The notes: generated by a model not told the origin, from the letters alone. DNA of 64,000 nt from Thermomonospora catenispora (GCF_006363815.1 NZ_RRYT01000004.1:184984-248983), one strand, 5' to 3'. Positions 44,539 to 54,481 are shown, counted from the first letter of the stretch. Program-made: numbers and translations.

Positions 44539-44569
44539 GCAATCGGTGACAGGTTCTGGCACCGATTGC
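44539..44569. promoter_or_regulatory. Operator between the epoxide hydrolase and WYL genes
   Basis: GCAATCGGTG (44539-44548) is repeated inverted at 44560-44569 with an 11-bp spacer, centred between the divergent starts. It is the probable WYL-regulator site. Confidence 0.7.
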
Positions 44570-44586
44570 GACCACAATGCAGAACC

Positions 44587-45564
44587 ATGGTGGAGACCTC
44601 GGCGCGGCTGTTGCGCCTGCTGTCGCTGCTGCAGTCACGGGCCGACTGGACCGGCGCCGAACTGGCCGAGCGCCTGCAGGTCGGACTGCGCACCGTGCGC
44701 CGCGACATCGACCGGCTGCGTGAGCTCGGCTACCCCGTGGAGTCCACGCCGGGGGTGGCCGGGGGATACCGGCTGGGCGTCGGGGCGGCCCTGCCGCCGC
44801 TGCTGCTGGACGACGAGGAGGCGGTGGCCGTGGCGATCGGCCTGCGCACCGCCGCGACCGGCAGCGTCACCGGACTGGAGGAGGCCGCGCTGCGGGCGCT
44901 GACCAAGGTCCAGCAGATGCTGCCGTCCCGGCTGCGTCACCGGGTGGCCGCCTTCCACGCGGCCGTTCCGCTGACCGGCGCGGCGGCCGAGGGCGTGGAC
45001 GCCGACCGGCTGACCGCGCTCGCCACGGCCTGCCGCGATCGCCGCCGCATCCGCCTGCGCTACCGCTCCCGCACCGCCTCCACCACCCGCGAGGTCGAGC
45101 CCTACCGGCTGGTCCACACCCCGCGCCGCTGGTACCTGCTCGCCTACGACCTGGACCGGCGGGACTGGCGCACCTTCCGGGTGGACCGCATCGAAGAGCT
45201 CCTCGGCCCTCCCGGCGCCCGTTTCACCCCGCGCCCCCTGCCCCGGGAGGACACCGCCGCCTACGTCTCCCACTCCATCAGCACCGCCCCCTACGCCTAT
45301 CGGGCCCGCATCCTCTTCCACGCCCCCATGGAAGAGGTCGCCCCCCGCACCTCGCCGGCCGCCGGCCGCCTGGAGGCGGTGGACGCCGACCGTTGCCTGT
45401 TCCACGTCGGCTCCGATTCGCTGCAGGAACTCGCCGTCCACGTCGCCGCCAAGGGCTTGGACTTCGAGGTGCTCGACCCCCCGGAACTGATCCCCGTCCT
45501 GCGCGACCTGAGCGACCGCCTGCGCAAGGCCGCGCAGGCCGCCTCCACATCCCGTGAGCCCTGA
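44587..45564 (+). CDS. WYL-domain transcriptional regulator
   Basis: This 325-residue regulator has an N-terminal HTH (SARLLRLLSLLQSRADWTGAELAERLQVGLRTVRRDIDRL, split over residues 4-45), a winged segment with GVAGGYRLG and a WYL domain. The WYL domain contains RIRLRYRSRT, EVEPYRLVHTPRRWYLLAYD and WRTFRVDRIEELL. A C-terminal WCX extension completes it. The gene diverges from the interrupted epoxide hydrolase. WYL domains bind small molecules or nucleic acids; the ligand is unknown. Confidence 0.92.
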   Translation: MVETSARLLRLLSLLQSRADWTGAELAERLQVGLRTVRRDIDRLRELGYPVESTPGVAGGYRLGVGAALPPLLLDDEEAVAVAIGLRTAATGSVTGLEEAALRALTKVQQMLPSRLRHRVAAFHAAVPLTGAAAEGVDADRLTALATACRDRRRIRLRYRSRTASTTREVEPYRLVHTPRRWYLLAYDLDRRDWRTFRVDRIEELLGPPGARFTPRPLPREDTAAYVSHSISTAPYAYRARILFHAPMEEVAPRTSPAAGRLEAVDADRCLFHVGSDSLQELAVHVAAKGLDFEVLDPPELIPVLRDLSDRLRKAAQAASTSREP

Positions 45565-45832
45565 GTCCGCCCGGCACGAGGAGGGGAGGCCGGGCGTCGG
45601 ACGCCCCCGGGAGGGGCGGAGGCCCGGGAACCGCGTCCGTCCTTCCCCGCGCGGGACGGGGCCGCTCACGGCGACGCCGACGAGGAACGACCGACGCCGG
45701 CCGGACGCCGGCCGATCGGTGGAGCGCGGCGGACGCCTCCGCCGCGTCGTTCGCCGAGGCCCGGCGAACGACGCCCCCGGGCCGGAGGCGTCGACGGGGC
45801 GTCACGGAACCCCTGATGGCTCGGACGCGAAA

Positions 45833-45869
45833 ACGCCCCGAGCCTGTGATCTGTGAAGGCTCAGGGCGT
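45833..45869 (-). terminator. Terminator of tRNA-Leu
   Basis: On the minus strand ACGCCCTGAGCC pairs with GGCTCGGGGCGT (one G-U pair) around a 13-base loop, followed by TTTTCG. It begins seven bases after the tRNA. The remaining 45565-45832 shows nothing coding. Confidence 0.8.
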
Positions 45870-45875
45870 CTGCAG

Positions 45876-45961
45876 TGTCCGAGGGGGGACTTGAACCCCC
45901 ATGCCCCGTGAAGGGCACTAGCACCTCAAGCTAGCGCGTCTGCCTATTCCGCCACCCGGAC
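45876..45961 (-). tRNA. tRNA-Leu (GAG)
   Basis: The 86-nt class II tRNA has acceptor stem GTCCGGG/CTCGGAC and an A discriminator. The D-loop has GGCGGAATAGGCAGAC. The anticodon stem CTAGC/GCTAG surrounds loop TTGAGGT with anticodon GAG. There is a long variable arm TGCCCTTCACGGGGCA and T-loop GTTCAAGTCC. It reads CTC/CTT leucine codons. CCA is not encoded. Confidence 0.97.
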
Positions 45962-46084
45962 AAGTCGCACTGCACGGTATGCAGCGGCGTGCCAACGATA
46001 CCAAAGGTCCGGAGTCGCGGCGAAGTCGATCGAGCGGGCACGATGGGCTGGGTAGACGGTCACGGCGGTGAAGATGGGAGCACG

Positions 46085-47404
46085 GTGTCCGACGGGATTG
46101 AAGCGCTTAGTGCACAGGAGGAGGTCGTCCGGTTCTGCCAGGAGCTGATCCGGATCGACACCAGCAATCCGGGGGACCACTCCGGGCCGGGGGAGCGGGC
46201 CGCGGCCGAGTACGTGGCGGAGAAGCTGAGCGAGGTGGGGCTGGAGCCCGTCCTGCTGGAGTCGCACCCGAAGCGGGCCAGCGTGATCGCGCGGATCGAG
46301 GGGACCGATCCGTCCCGGGACGCGCTGCTGCTGCACGGTCACCTGGACGTGGTCCCGGCGCGGGCCGAGGACTGGACGCGGGACCCGTTCGGCGGGGAGA
46401 TCGCCGACGGGTGCGTGTGGGGGCGCGGCGCCGTCGACATGAAGGACATGGACGCCATGATCCTGGCGGTCGTCCGGGAACGGCTGCGGCAGGGGCGGCG
46501 TCCGCCGCGAGACGTGGTGGTGGCGTTCCTGGCCGACGAGGAGGCCGGGGGCGTCTGGGGCGCCCAATGGCTGGTGCGCGAGCATCCGGAGCTGTTCGAA
46601 GGGTGCACCGAGGCGATCGGAGAGGTCGGCGGGTTCAGCCTGACCGTGCCGGGCGACCGGCGGATGTACCTGATCGAGGCCGCGGAGAAGGGCATCGCCT
46701 GGATGCGGCTGACCGCCCGCGGGACCGCCGGGCACGGGTCGATGGTGCACCCGGACAACGCGGTGACCGCGGTGGCGGCGGCGGTGGCGCGGCTGGGGAC
46801 GCACGAGTTCCCGGTCCGGCTGACCCCGACGGTGCGGGCCTTCCTGGAGCGGGCCTGCCAGGTGTACGGGGTGGAGTTCGACCCCGACGACCCGGAGAAG
46901 TGCCTGACGGAGCTCGGACCGCTGGCGCGGATGATCGGGGCGACGCTGCGCAACACCCTCAACCCGACCCGGCTGGACGCCGGTTACAAGGTGAACGTCA
47001 TCCCGCAGGAGGCCACCGCGCAGGTCGACGGGCGGTTCCTGCCGGGGCACGAGGAGGAGTTCTTCGCCGTCGTGGACGAGCTGCTCGGGCCGGAGGTGAC
47101 CCGGGAGTTCGTCTACCACGACCGCGCCATCGAGACCGAGTACGAAGGCGCCCTGGTGGCGGCGATGGAGGAGGCGCTGCGGGCCGAGGACCCGGGAGCG
47201 CTGCCGGTGCCGTACTGCCTGTCGGGCGGGACGGACGCCAAGGCGTTCTCCCGGCTGGGGATGCGCTGTTTCGGGTTCGCTCCGCTGCGGCTGCCGCCGG
47301 ATCTGGACTTTTCCGGAATGTTCCACGGAGTGGACGAGAGGGTGCCCGTGGACGGATTGCAGTTCGGTGTCCGGGTGCTGGATCGCTTCCTGGACCTCGC
47401 CTGA
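46085..47404 (+). CDS. M20/M25/M40-family metallopeptidase
   Basis: The 439-residue enzyme has metal-ligand motifs LLHGHLDVVPA, WGRGAVDMKDMDA and VAFLADEEAGG, the dimerisation/lid segment with RGTAGHGSMVHPDNA, and a C-terminal metal His in MFHGVDERVPVDG. Family members are dipeptidases or deacylases with two Zn ions; actinomycete proteins of this form are annotated as dipeptidases. GTG 46085 has GGGAG five bases upstream. It diverges from tRNA-Leu and is followed by a secreted Pro-rich protein. Confidence 0.93.
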   Translation: MSDGIEALSAQEEVVRFCQELIRIDTSNPGDHSGPGERAAAEYVAEKLSEVGLEPVLLESHPKRASVIARIEGTDPSRDALLLHGHLDVVPARAEDWTRDPFGGEIADGCVWGRGAVDMKDMDAMILAVVRERLRQGRRPPRDVVVAFLADEEAGGVWGAQWLVREHPELFEGCTEAIGEVGGFSLTVPGDRRMYLIEAAEKGIAWMRLTARGTAGHGSMVHPDNAVTAVAAAVARLGTHEFPVRLTPTVRAFLERACQVYGVEFDPDDPEKCLTELGPLARMIGATLRNTLNPTRLDAGYKVNVIPQEATAQVDGRFLPGHEEEFFAVVDELLGPEVTREFVYHDRAIETEYEGALVAAMEEALRAEDPGALPVPYCLSGGTDAKAFSRLGMRCFGFAPLRLPPDLDFSGMFHGVDERVPVDGLQFGVRVLDRFLDLA

Positions 47405-47528
47405 ACGATTCGCCCCACGAATTGCGGCGAACTCCGAGAGATGAGGCGGTCCGTGGTGCTACGGTCACCATGCGTAGAGAACGGGGTGCCTCGTTCCTTA
47501 TCGGGGAGAGCATGCCGAGGGGGCTTCG

Positions 47529-48377
47529 GTGGCGCGTGGTCTGGCGTCGGCACGGACGGTGCCCGTCCGGTCGCTGTGCGTTCGGGCTGCGCGCCACCGT
47601 GCCCTCCGGCTGCTGGCCCTCGGCGGACTGGTGATCGGCGGCTGGCTGCTCGGCGCCCTGTCCGGCACCGCCCACGCCGAGACCGGGCCCCACCCGGTGG
47701 ACGGCGCATCCCTGTCGCCTCCGCCGGGCATGGTCGCCGTGCAGGAGCCGCCGGCCCCCGTTCCGTCCCGGACGCCGATCGGCCTGCGGATTCCCGAACG
47801 CCTTCTCGAACGTCTCACCGGACCGCCGGCCGGCCCGGACACCGGCTCAAGCACCGGCCCGGACGCCGATCCGGATCCGGTCGGCCCCGACGACCCGGGA
47901 GACGCCGCCCCACCCGCGGCGGAGACGGCCCGGCCGGTGCCGTCTGAGTCCGCATCCGCATCCGAGCCTCGGCCCTCCGCCGCTCCGCCGCGGGTCGGCC
48001 CTCCCGCGCCGTCGCGGCTCGCCGTCTCCACACCCGGGCCCGCGGCCGGAGGGACCCCCGGCGAGGTCTCCGGCGCCGTCCGGGACGACGATCGGGAGAC
48101 TCGCCGTCCGGTCTCCTTCACCGGAGCCGCCGAGCCCCGCCTGAAACGACCGGCCCCGCCTCCGGCGCAGACGGACGCACCCTCGCCGCGGCCTCGGGCC
48201 GAGGCGTTCGTCCTCGCCTCCGCGCCGTCCGTCGGCGCGCCCGGCGACGTCCTCGGCGGGGACCTGCATCAGACGCCGGGCCCGCACGTCCTCCGGGCGG
48301 TGCCGTGGCCGTCCTCGGGCGCCGACGCGCCACCGGCACAGGCGGACGTGGACGAGCCGCCCATGGCGCCCGACTGA
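47529..48377 (+). CDS. Secreted or membrane-anchored Pro-rich protein
   Basis: The 282-residue protein has a basic n-region and hydrophobic core (about 27-46, LLALGGLVIGGWLLGAL) ending SGTAHA, a signal peptide. Most of the remainder is Pro/Ala/Ser/Asp-rich with no recognisable domain, suggesting an extended wall-spanning chain. GTG 47529 has GAGGGG upstream. No family was recognised. Homologues likely exist only in close relatives, given such composition. Confidence 0.65.
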   Translation: MARGLASARTVPVRSLCVRAARHRALRLLALGGLVIGGWLLGALSGTAHAETGPHPVDGASLSPPPGMVAVQEPPAPVPSRTPIGLRIPERLLERLTGPPAGPDTGSSTGPDADPDPVGPDDPGDAAPPAAETARPVPSESASASEPRPSAAPPRVGPPAPSRLAVSTPGPAAGGTPGEVSGAVRDDDRETRRPVSFTGAAEPRLKRPAPPPAQTDAPSPRPRAEAFVLASAPSVGAPGDVLGGDLHQTPGPHVLRAVPWPSSGADAPPAQADVDEPPMAPD

Positions 48378-48614
48378 TCACCGCCCCTCCGGCGGCCGGA
48401 CGCATCCCGCCGCATTCCCGGCGGGAGCGCGTGGCTCCCCTCCCGAGTCCTTCTCCGGGAGCAGCCGTCGGCGGGTGTGCGCGCCGCCCTCCGGCGCCGA
48501 CGCTCACGTGACGCGGGGCCGCCCGCCCGCGGCCGGGTGGACGCCGCCGATCGACGTCCGAGCGCGGAGGGAGTCTTTCGATGAATTCCCCCTCTTCGTG
48601 GATGGAGCATGCCC

Positions 48615-48827
48615 ATGCGCGACCGGGCCGAGCGCACCGCTCGCGTCCTGCCGTTCCCCCTGGGCGCCGTGGCCCCCGGCGTCGGCCTGCCCCGCCTCGG
48701 CCCGGCGGGCGCCCGCGGGACCGACGGGACGCCCCTGGTCTACCGGATGGTTTTGGACATGCCGGTTGAGATCCCCGCCCCGTCCGTCCCGGCCGACGAC
48801 GCCGACGGGTGCCGGCGACGACCGTGA
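48615..48827 (+). CDS. Small hypothetical protein
   Basis: The 70-residue frame starts MRDRAERTARVLPFPLGAVAPG and ends VEIPAPSVPADDADGC plus Arg. ATG 48615 has GGAG six bases upstream; an ATG at 48609 is also possible. No domain is recognised. Support is limited to the ribosome site and absence of a better alternative in this interval. Confidence 0.4.
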   Translation: MRDRAERTARVLPFPLGAVAPGVGLPRLGPAGARGTDGTPLVYRMVLDMPVEIPAPSVPADDADGCRRRP

Positions 48828-49121
48828 GGCGATGGTGAGCCGGCCGTGAGCCGAGGACGCCCACCGGCCGTCGAGCCGCCGGTGAGCCGCTGACCGGGCC
48901 CGCCGCCTCGGCGGCACGGCGGCGGATGAGACCGCTTTGCCCGCCCTGGAGCGCGGACCGGGGCGGGCAAAGCCCGTCCGGGCCCATCCGGCCCGGATGC
49001 GCCACCAAACGCGCCACGAGACGCCGACGGATCGCGGCGACGGGTCAGGGCGACTGATCGCGGACGGATCGCGGCGGCGACGGGCGCGCCGCCGGCGGGG
49101 GACCATGGTCCTCGGAAGCCG

Positions 49122-49307
49122 TCAGAAGGTGCGGACCTGGCGGATGACCTTGCGGCGGAGCTGGATGCGGCGGCTGCCGTCGGGATACAGGCGCAACCGG
49201 TGCAGCTCCCACCCTCCGTACTCGGCGTGCTCGGTCATCAGCTGCCGGGCGGCGTCCCGAGATGTGCCCCGCGGCAGCCGGAGGACGAGGTAGGAGTACT
49301 CCGCCAT
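49122..49307 (-). CDS. DUF5703 family small protein
   Basis: The 61-residue protein reads MAEYSYLVLRLPRGTSRDA, then LMTEHAEYGGWELHRLRLYPDG and RRIQLRRKVIRQVRTF, the whole of DUF5703. It is found across actinomycetes with unknown function. No Shine-Dalgarno is present; CATAAT ends eight bases before the ATG, suggesting leaderless translation. Confidence 0.9.
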   Translation of the reverse strand: MAEYSYLVLRLPRGTSRDAARQLMTEHAEYGGWELHRLRLYPDGSRRIQLRRKVIRQVRTF

Positions 49308-49595
49308 CGCCGTCCATTATGACCGGGGGAACGCCAGGTGAGGAGGGGGAGCGCCCGGGTTCTCGCCCATTCCGGACGTGCCCGGTCTGCAGCGCCGGTT
49401 GCGACGTGTCATCCTGTCTGGGGTTCGCGGCGCAGGGAACTCGCGGGGATGCCGGGCCGCTGGAAAGGTTGCGATGCCTTCCACGTTGTCCTCCTCAGGA
49501 CAATGGGCGCTCCGAGGGGACGCCTGGCCGCCAGGGGGGAAGCATTCGGAACGTCCTCGCACATGACGGACGAAGACAGTGAGGGTGGAGCGATC

Positions 49596-52394
49596 GTGCC
49601 AGCCAAGAACGGCACAGCACAGCGTGGCCGGGGCCGCGCCAGGGGGTCCGGCGGCACCGGCACGCGTCTGGTGATCGTCGAGTCGCCTGCCAAGGCGAAG
49701 ACGATCGCCGGTTACCTGGGCAGCGGATACGTGGTGGAGTCCAGCATCGGCCACATTCGCGACATCCCGCGGCCCGCCGACCTGCCCGAGGAGGCCAAGC
49801 ATCAGCCCTGGGCCAAGCTCGGCGTGAACGTCGAGAAGGACTTCGAGCCGTACTACGAGGTCACCCCCGACAAGAAGGCCCAGGTCGCCAAGCTCCGCAA
49901 GGCGCTGCAGGAGGCCGACGAGCTCTACCTCGCCACCGACGAGGACCGGGAGGGCGAGGCCATCGCCTGGCATCTGCGCGAGGTGCTCCAGCCCAAGGTC
50001 CCGGTGCACCGGATGGTGTTCAACGAGATCACCCCGGAGGCGATCCGCCACGCCGCCGCCAACCCCCGCGATCTGGACCTCAAGCTGGTCGACGCGCAGG
50101 AGACCCGGCGCATCCTGGACCGGCTGTACGGGTTCGAGGTCAGCCCCGTGCTGTGGCGCAAGATCATGCAGGGGCTGTCGGCCGGCCGGGTGCAGTCGGT
50201 GGCCACCCGCCTGGTCGTCGAGCGGGAACGGGAGCGGATCGCGTTCGTCCCCGCCCACTACTGGGACATCGAGGCCGACTTCGCCGTCCAGGGCGCCGTC
50301 GAGGACGGGCCGCGGACGTTCACCGCGCATCTGGTCGGCGTGGACGGCAAGCGCGTCGCCCAGGGCCGCGACTTCTCCGCGCGGGGCGAGCTGAAGTCCG
50401 CCGACCTGCTGCACCTGGACGAGGAGGCGGCGAGCGGCCTGGCGCGGCGGCTGGAGGGGCGGCCGTTCACGGTCGCCTCCGTGGAGCGCAAGCCCTACAC
50501 CCGCAAGCCGTACGCGCCGTTCCGCACCACCACCCTGCAGCAGGAGGCCAGCCGCAAGCTGGGCTTCTCCGCCAAGTACACGATGCAGGTGGCGCAGCGG
50601 CTGTATGAGAACGGCTTCATCACCTACATGCGGACCGACAGCACCAACCTGTCGGAGACCGCCATCGCCGCCGCCCGCGCCCAGGCCACCGCGCTGTACG
50701 GGGCCGAGTACGTGGCCGACAAGCCGCGCACCTACGCCACGAAGGTCAAGAACGCCCAGGAGGCGCACGAGGCGATCCGGCCCGCCGGCGACACCTTCCG
50801 CACCCCGGCCGAGACCGGGCTGACCGGTGACCAGTTCCGGCTGTATGAGCTGATCTGGAAGCGGACCATCGCCTCCCAGATGAAGGACGCCGTCGGCCAG
50901 TCGGTGTCGGTGCGGGTGGTCGGCGCCTCCACCGCCGGGGAGCGGGCCGAGTTCGCCGCCAGCGGCAAGACCATCACCTTCTACGGCTTCCTCAAGGCGT
51001 ACGTCGAGGGCGCCGACGATCCCGAGAGCGACGCCGACGACAGCGAACGGCGGCTGCCGAACCTGTCGGTGGACGACCCGCTGACCGCCGACCGGCTCCA
51101 GGCGCAGGGCCACAGCACCCGCCCGCCCGCCCGCTACACCGAGGCCACCCTGGTCAAGGAGCTGGAGGAGCGGGAGATCGGCCGGCCCTCCACCTACGCC
51201 TCGATCATGGGCACGATCCTGGACCGCGGCTATGTGTTCAAAAAGGGCACGGCGCTGGTCCCGTCGTTCCTGGCGTTCGCGGTGGTCAACCTGCTGGAGA
51301 AGCACTTCGGGCATCTGGTCGACTACGACTTCACCGCCAAGATGGAGGACATCCTCGACCTGATCGCCCGGGGCGAGGCCGAGCGGGTGCCGTGGCTGCG
51401 CCGGTTCTACTTCGGGGAGACCAACGGCGACGGCGAGCGCCATGTCGGCCTCAAGGAGCTGGTGACCGACCTCGGCGAGATCGACGCCATCGGGATCAGC
51501 TCGTTCCCGGTCCCCGGCAGCGACATCGTCGCGCGGGTCGGCCGGTACGGGCCGTACCTGGTGCGCACCAAGCCGGACGGCACCGAGGAGCGCGTCAACA
51601 TCCCCGCCGACCTGGCTCCGGACGAGCTGACCGCCGAGAAGGCCGAGGAGCTGTTCGCCCAGCCCAGCGGCGACCGGGAGCTGGGCCGCGACCCGGAGAC
51701 CGGGCATGTGATCGTGGCGCGCTCCGGCCGGTTCGGCCCGTACGTGACCGAGGTCCTGCCGGAGGAGCTGACCACCACCGCCTCCGGGCGCCGCAAGAAG
51801 GACGCCCCCAAGCCGCGCACCGCGTCGCTGCTCAAGGGGATGAGCCTGGACACCGTCACGCTGGAGGACGCGCTCAAGCTGCTGTCGCTGCCCCGGGTGC
51901 TGGGCGAGCTGGACGGTGAGCAGGTCACGGTGCAGAACGGCCGGTACGGCCCGTACGTCAAGAAGGGCTCCGACAGCCGGTCGCTGGCCTCGGAGGAGGA
52001 GCTGTTCACCCTCACCCTGGAGCAGGCCAAGGAGCTGTTCGCGCAGCCCAAGCAGCGCGGACGGGGCCGGACCGCGGCGGCGCCGCTGCGTGAGCTGGGC
52101 GAGGACCCCGCCACCGGCAAGCCGGTGGTGGTGAAGGAGGGCCGGTTCGGGCCGTACGTCACCGACGGGGAGACCAACGCCAGCCTGCGCAAGGGCGACA
52201 CCGTCGAGGCGATCACCCTCCAGCGGGCGGTCGAGCTGCTGGCCGAACGGCGGGAGAAGATCGCCGCGGGCGGCGGCAAGAAGACCGCAGCCCGGCGCGC
52301 CACGACGAGGAAGGCGTCCGCCGGCGGCACGTCGGCAGGCAAGTCGGCGGGCAAGTCGGCGGGCAAGAAGTCCTCCGCCAAGACCGGTACCTGA
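49596..52394 (+). CDS. topA: DNA topoisomerase I
   Basis: This 932-residue type IA topoisomerase has a Toprim domain starting RLVIVESPAKAKTIAGYLG with YLATDEDREGEAIAWHL, and catalytic Tyr in NGFITYMRTDSTNLS. The LSAGRVQSVATRLV and EIGRPSTYASI blocks are present. Actinomycete-type C-terminal repeats follow (several RFGPYV/RYGPYV units) with a Lys/Ser/Ala-rich tail. It relaxes negative supercoils. GTG 49596 was chosen for GGAGCGATC upstream; an in-frame ATG at 49563 lacks a ribosome site. It heads the topA-tmk-holB block. Confidence 0.97.
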   Translation: MPAKNGTAQRGRGRARGSGGTGTRLVIVESPAKAKTIAGYLGSGYVVESSIGHIRDIPRPADLPEEAKHQPWAKLGVNVEKDFEPYYEVTPDKKAQVAKLRKALQEADELYLATDEDREGEAIAWHLREVLQPKVPVHRMVFNEITPEAIRHAAANPRDLDLKLVDAQETRRILDRLYGFEVSPVLWRKIMQGLSAGRVQSVATRLVVERERERIAFVPAHYWDIEADFAVQGAVEDGPRTFTAHLVGVDGKRVAQGRDFSARGELKSADLLHLDEEAASGLARRLEGRPFTVASVERKPYTRKPYAPFRTTTLQQEASRKLGFSAKYTMQVAQRLYENGFITYMRTDSTNLSETAIAAARAQATALYGAEYVADKPRTYATKVKNAQEAHEAIRPAGDTFRTPAETGLTGDQFRLYELIWKRTIASQMKDAVGQSVSVRVVGASTAGERAEFAASGKTITFYGFLKAYVEGADDPESDADDSERRLPNLSVDDPLTADRLQAQGHSTRPPARYTEATLVKELEEREIGRPSTYASIMGTILDRGYVFKKGTALVPSFLAFAVVNLLEKHFGHLVDYDFTAKMEDILDLIARGEAERVPWLRRFYFGETNGDGERHVGLKELVTDLGEIDAIGISSFPVPGSDIVARVGRYGPYLVRTKPDGTEERVNIPADLAPDELTAEKAEELFAQPSGDRELGRDPETGHVIVARSGRFGPYVTEVLPEELTTTASGRRKKDAPKPRTASLLKGMSLDTVTLEDALKLLSLPRVLGELDGEQVTVQNGRYGPYVKKGSDSRSLASEEELFTLTLEQAKELFAQPKQRGRGRTAAAPLRELGEDPATGKPVVVKEGRFGPYVTDGETNASLRKGDTVEAITLQRAVELLAERREKIAAGGGKKTAARRATTRKASAGGTSAGKSAGKSAGKKSSAKTGT

Positions 52395-52447
52395 CCGCAA
52401 CATCGAGTCCGCCCCCTGGGGACGTCCGCGTCGATACGCTGACCGAC

Positions 52448-54481
52448 ATGACCAGATCGGGCGCGGCTCACCAGCCGGGTGTGCTGTCGATCCCGCCGCT
52501 GCGGCGGCTGTGGATCGCCTTGTCCTTCTCCGGCCTCGGCGACTGGCTCGGCCTGCTGGCGCTCACCGCGTCGGCGGTCGCGGTGAGCGCCGACGACGGT
52601 TTCGCGATGCAGGCGTACGCGATCGCCGGGACGCTGCTGGCGTGGACGTTGCCGCAGGCGCTGCCGGCCTCCGCGATGGCGACGCCGGTCCACGGTCTGG
52701 ACCGGCGCGTGACACTGGCGGCGCTCGGCGCGCTGCGGGCCGTGCTCACCGCGTCGGCGGCGCTGCTGGGACAGCCGGTGTGGCTGATCGCGGCGGCGCT
52801 GCTGATCTCGCTGGCGGGAGCGGTCGCGCAGGCGGCGGTCGACGCCACCGCGCCGGGACTGGTGCCCGAGGACCGGGCGGAGGACGCCCGGCGCCTGGTC
52901 CGGCGGACCGGCCACGGGGCCGCGCCGGCGGCCGCCGTGCTGTTCGCGCTGCTGGCCCTGGCGGCAGGCGCCCTGACGTCCGGGGATGCGCGCAGCGACC
53001 TGCCGCTGTATGCGACGGCGGTGGTCTTCGTGCTGTCGGCGGTCGCGGCCTTCGGGACGCCGCCGGGGCCGGTCGCCGCGGCGCGGCCCGCCGCGCCGCG
53101 GCAGGGGGAGCGTCCGGGGAAGGCGACCCGTGCCGTGCCCGGGCTGCGCGGCCTGCTGGTCGGCCTGATCGGGGCGTTCGCCGCGGGCGGCGCGGTGCTC
53201 GGCGTCGCCCGGATCCAGGTGGCGACCCTGCACGGCGGGGACGCCGGGTTCGGGGCGATGGTCGGCGCGGCGTTCCTGGGCATGGCGTTCGGGGTCTTCC
53301 AGGGGCCGCGGATGCTGGGCCCGTTCAGCCGGCGGCGGCTGCTGGGGCTGTCGGTGGTCGCGGCGAGCCTGGTGCTGGCCGCCATCGCGCTGATCCACGA
53401 CCTGGTGGTGGTCGTGGTGCTCACCGGGGTGCTGGGGTGGACCGTGGGGGTGGCCTGGTCCACCGCCCGTGCCGTGGTGCAGGAGACGGCCGAGGAGCCG
53501 CTGCGCGGGCCCGCGCGGGCGTTCCTGCGCTCTGTGCTGCGAGCGGTGCTGGTGGTGGTGACGGCCGCCGCGCCCGCCTGCGCCGGGGCGATCGGGCGGC
53601 ACCGGCTGGAGCTGGGCTCCGATGCGGTGTACCGCTTCGACGGCCCCAACGCGGTGCTGCTGGCGGTCGCGCTGCTGACGCTGGTCGTCGGCCTGGTGAC
53701 GTACCGGCGGCTGGACGACCGGCGCGGCATCCCGCTGGTGCCCGACGTGCGGGCGGCGCTGCGCGGCGAGGTCTACGTCCCGCCCGCCGCCGAGCCGCAG
53801 CCCGCGCGCGACCGCGGGGTGTTCATCGCGTTCGAGGGCGGTGAGGGCGCCGGCAAGACCACCCAGGCCCGGCTGACCGCGATCTGGCTGCGCGATCACG
53901 GGTACGACGTCGTCACCACCAGCGAACCCGGCGCCACCAAGATCGGCATGCGGCTGCGCGCCATCCTGCTGGACAAGGAGACCAAGGACCTGTCGGCGCG
54001 CGCGGAGACCCTGCTGTACGCCGCCGACCGCGCCAACCACGTCGCCAACGTCATCGAGCCCGCCCTGGCCCGCGGCGCCATCGTGGTCTCCGACCGCTAC
54101 CTCGACTCCTCCCTGGCCTACCAGGGCTTCGGCCGCGGCCAGTCCGTCGAGGAGATCGCCGAGGTCAACCGGTGGGCCACCGGCGGCCTGCTGCCCGACC
54201 TGACCGTGCTGCTGGACGTTCCCCCGGAGACCGGGTTCGGCCGCTTCGCCTCCCCGGCCGACCGGATGGAGTCCGAGCCCATGGAGTTCCACGAGCGGGT
54301 CCGCCAGGGCTTCCGCCGCCTCGCCGAGGCCGACCCCGACCGCTACCTGGTGATCGACGCCTCGCTGCCGCAGGAGGAGATCACCCGCCTGATCCGCGAC
54401 CGTCTCCACGACATCCTCCCCGATCCCGTCCCGGCCGGGACCGAGGAGATCACCAGCACCTTCCCCGCGATCTCCGACTGA
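52448..54481 (+). CDS. tmk: Membrane transporter-like protein fused to dTMP kinase
   Basis: The 677-residue fusion has an MFS-like N-terminal part (about 1-430, 10-12 hydrophobic segments) and a full thymidylate kinase (about 455-670). The kinase has P-loop FIAFEGGEGAGKTTQ, VVTTSEPGATKIG, VVSDRYLDSSLAYQGFGR and a LID region. The kinase makes dTDP for DNA synthesis. Such MFS-Tmk fusions are known in actinomycetes. The membrane part may be transport-inactive and act as an anchor, but that is inference. The order topA-tmk-holB is conserved in relatives. Confidence 0.95.
   Translation: MTRSGAAHQPGVLSIPPLRRLWIALSFSGLGDWLGLLALTASAVAVSADDGFAMQAYAIAGTLLAWTLPQALPASAMATPVHGLDRRVTLAALGALRAVLTASAALLGQPVWLIAAALLISLAGAVAQAAVDATAPGLVPEDRAEDARRLVRRTGHGAAPAAAVLFALLALAAGALTSGDARSDLPLYATAVVFVLSAVAAFGTPPGPVAAARPAAPRQGERPGKATRAVPGLRGLLVGLIGAFAAGGAVLGVARIQVATLHGGDAGFGAMVGAAFLGMAFGVFQGPRMLGPFSRRRLLGLSVVAASLVLAAIALIHDLVVVVVLTGVLGWTVGVAWSTARAVVQETAEEPLRGPARAFLRSVLRAVLVVVTAAAPACAGAIGRHRLELGSDAVYRFDGPNAVLLAVALLTLVVGLVTYRRLDDRRGIPLVPDVRAALRGEVYVPPAAEPQPARDRGVFIAFEGGEGAGKTTQARLTAIWLRDHGYDVVTTSEPGATKIGMRLRAILLDKETKDLSARAETLLYAADRANHVANVIEPALARGAIVVSDRYLDSSLAYQGFGRGQSVEEIAEVNRWATGGLLPDLTVLLDVPPETGFGRFASPADRMESEPMEFHERVRQGFRRLAEADPDRYLVIDASLPQEEITRLIRDRLHDILPDPVPAGTEEITSTFPAISD

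Noticed and set aside
49317..52403. Another long minus-strand open frame opposite topA
   Set aside because: Same reason: no domains, biased composition, and topA is unambiguous on the plus strand.
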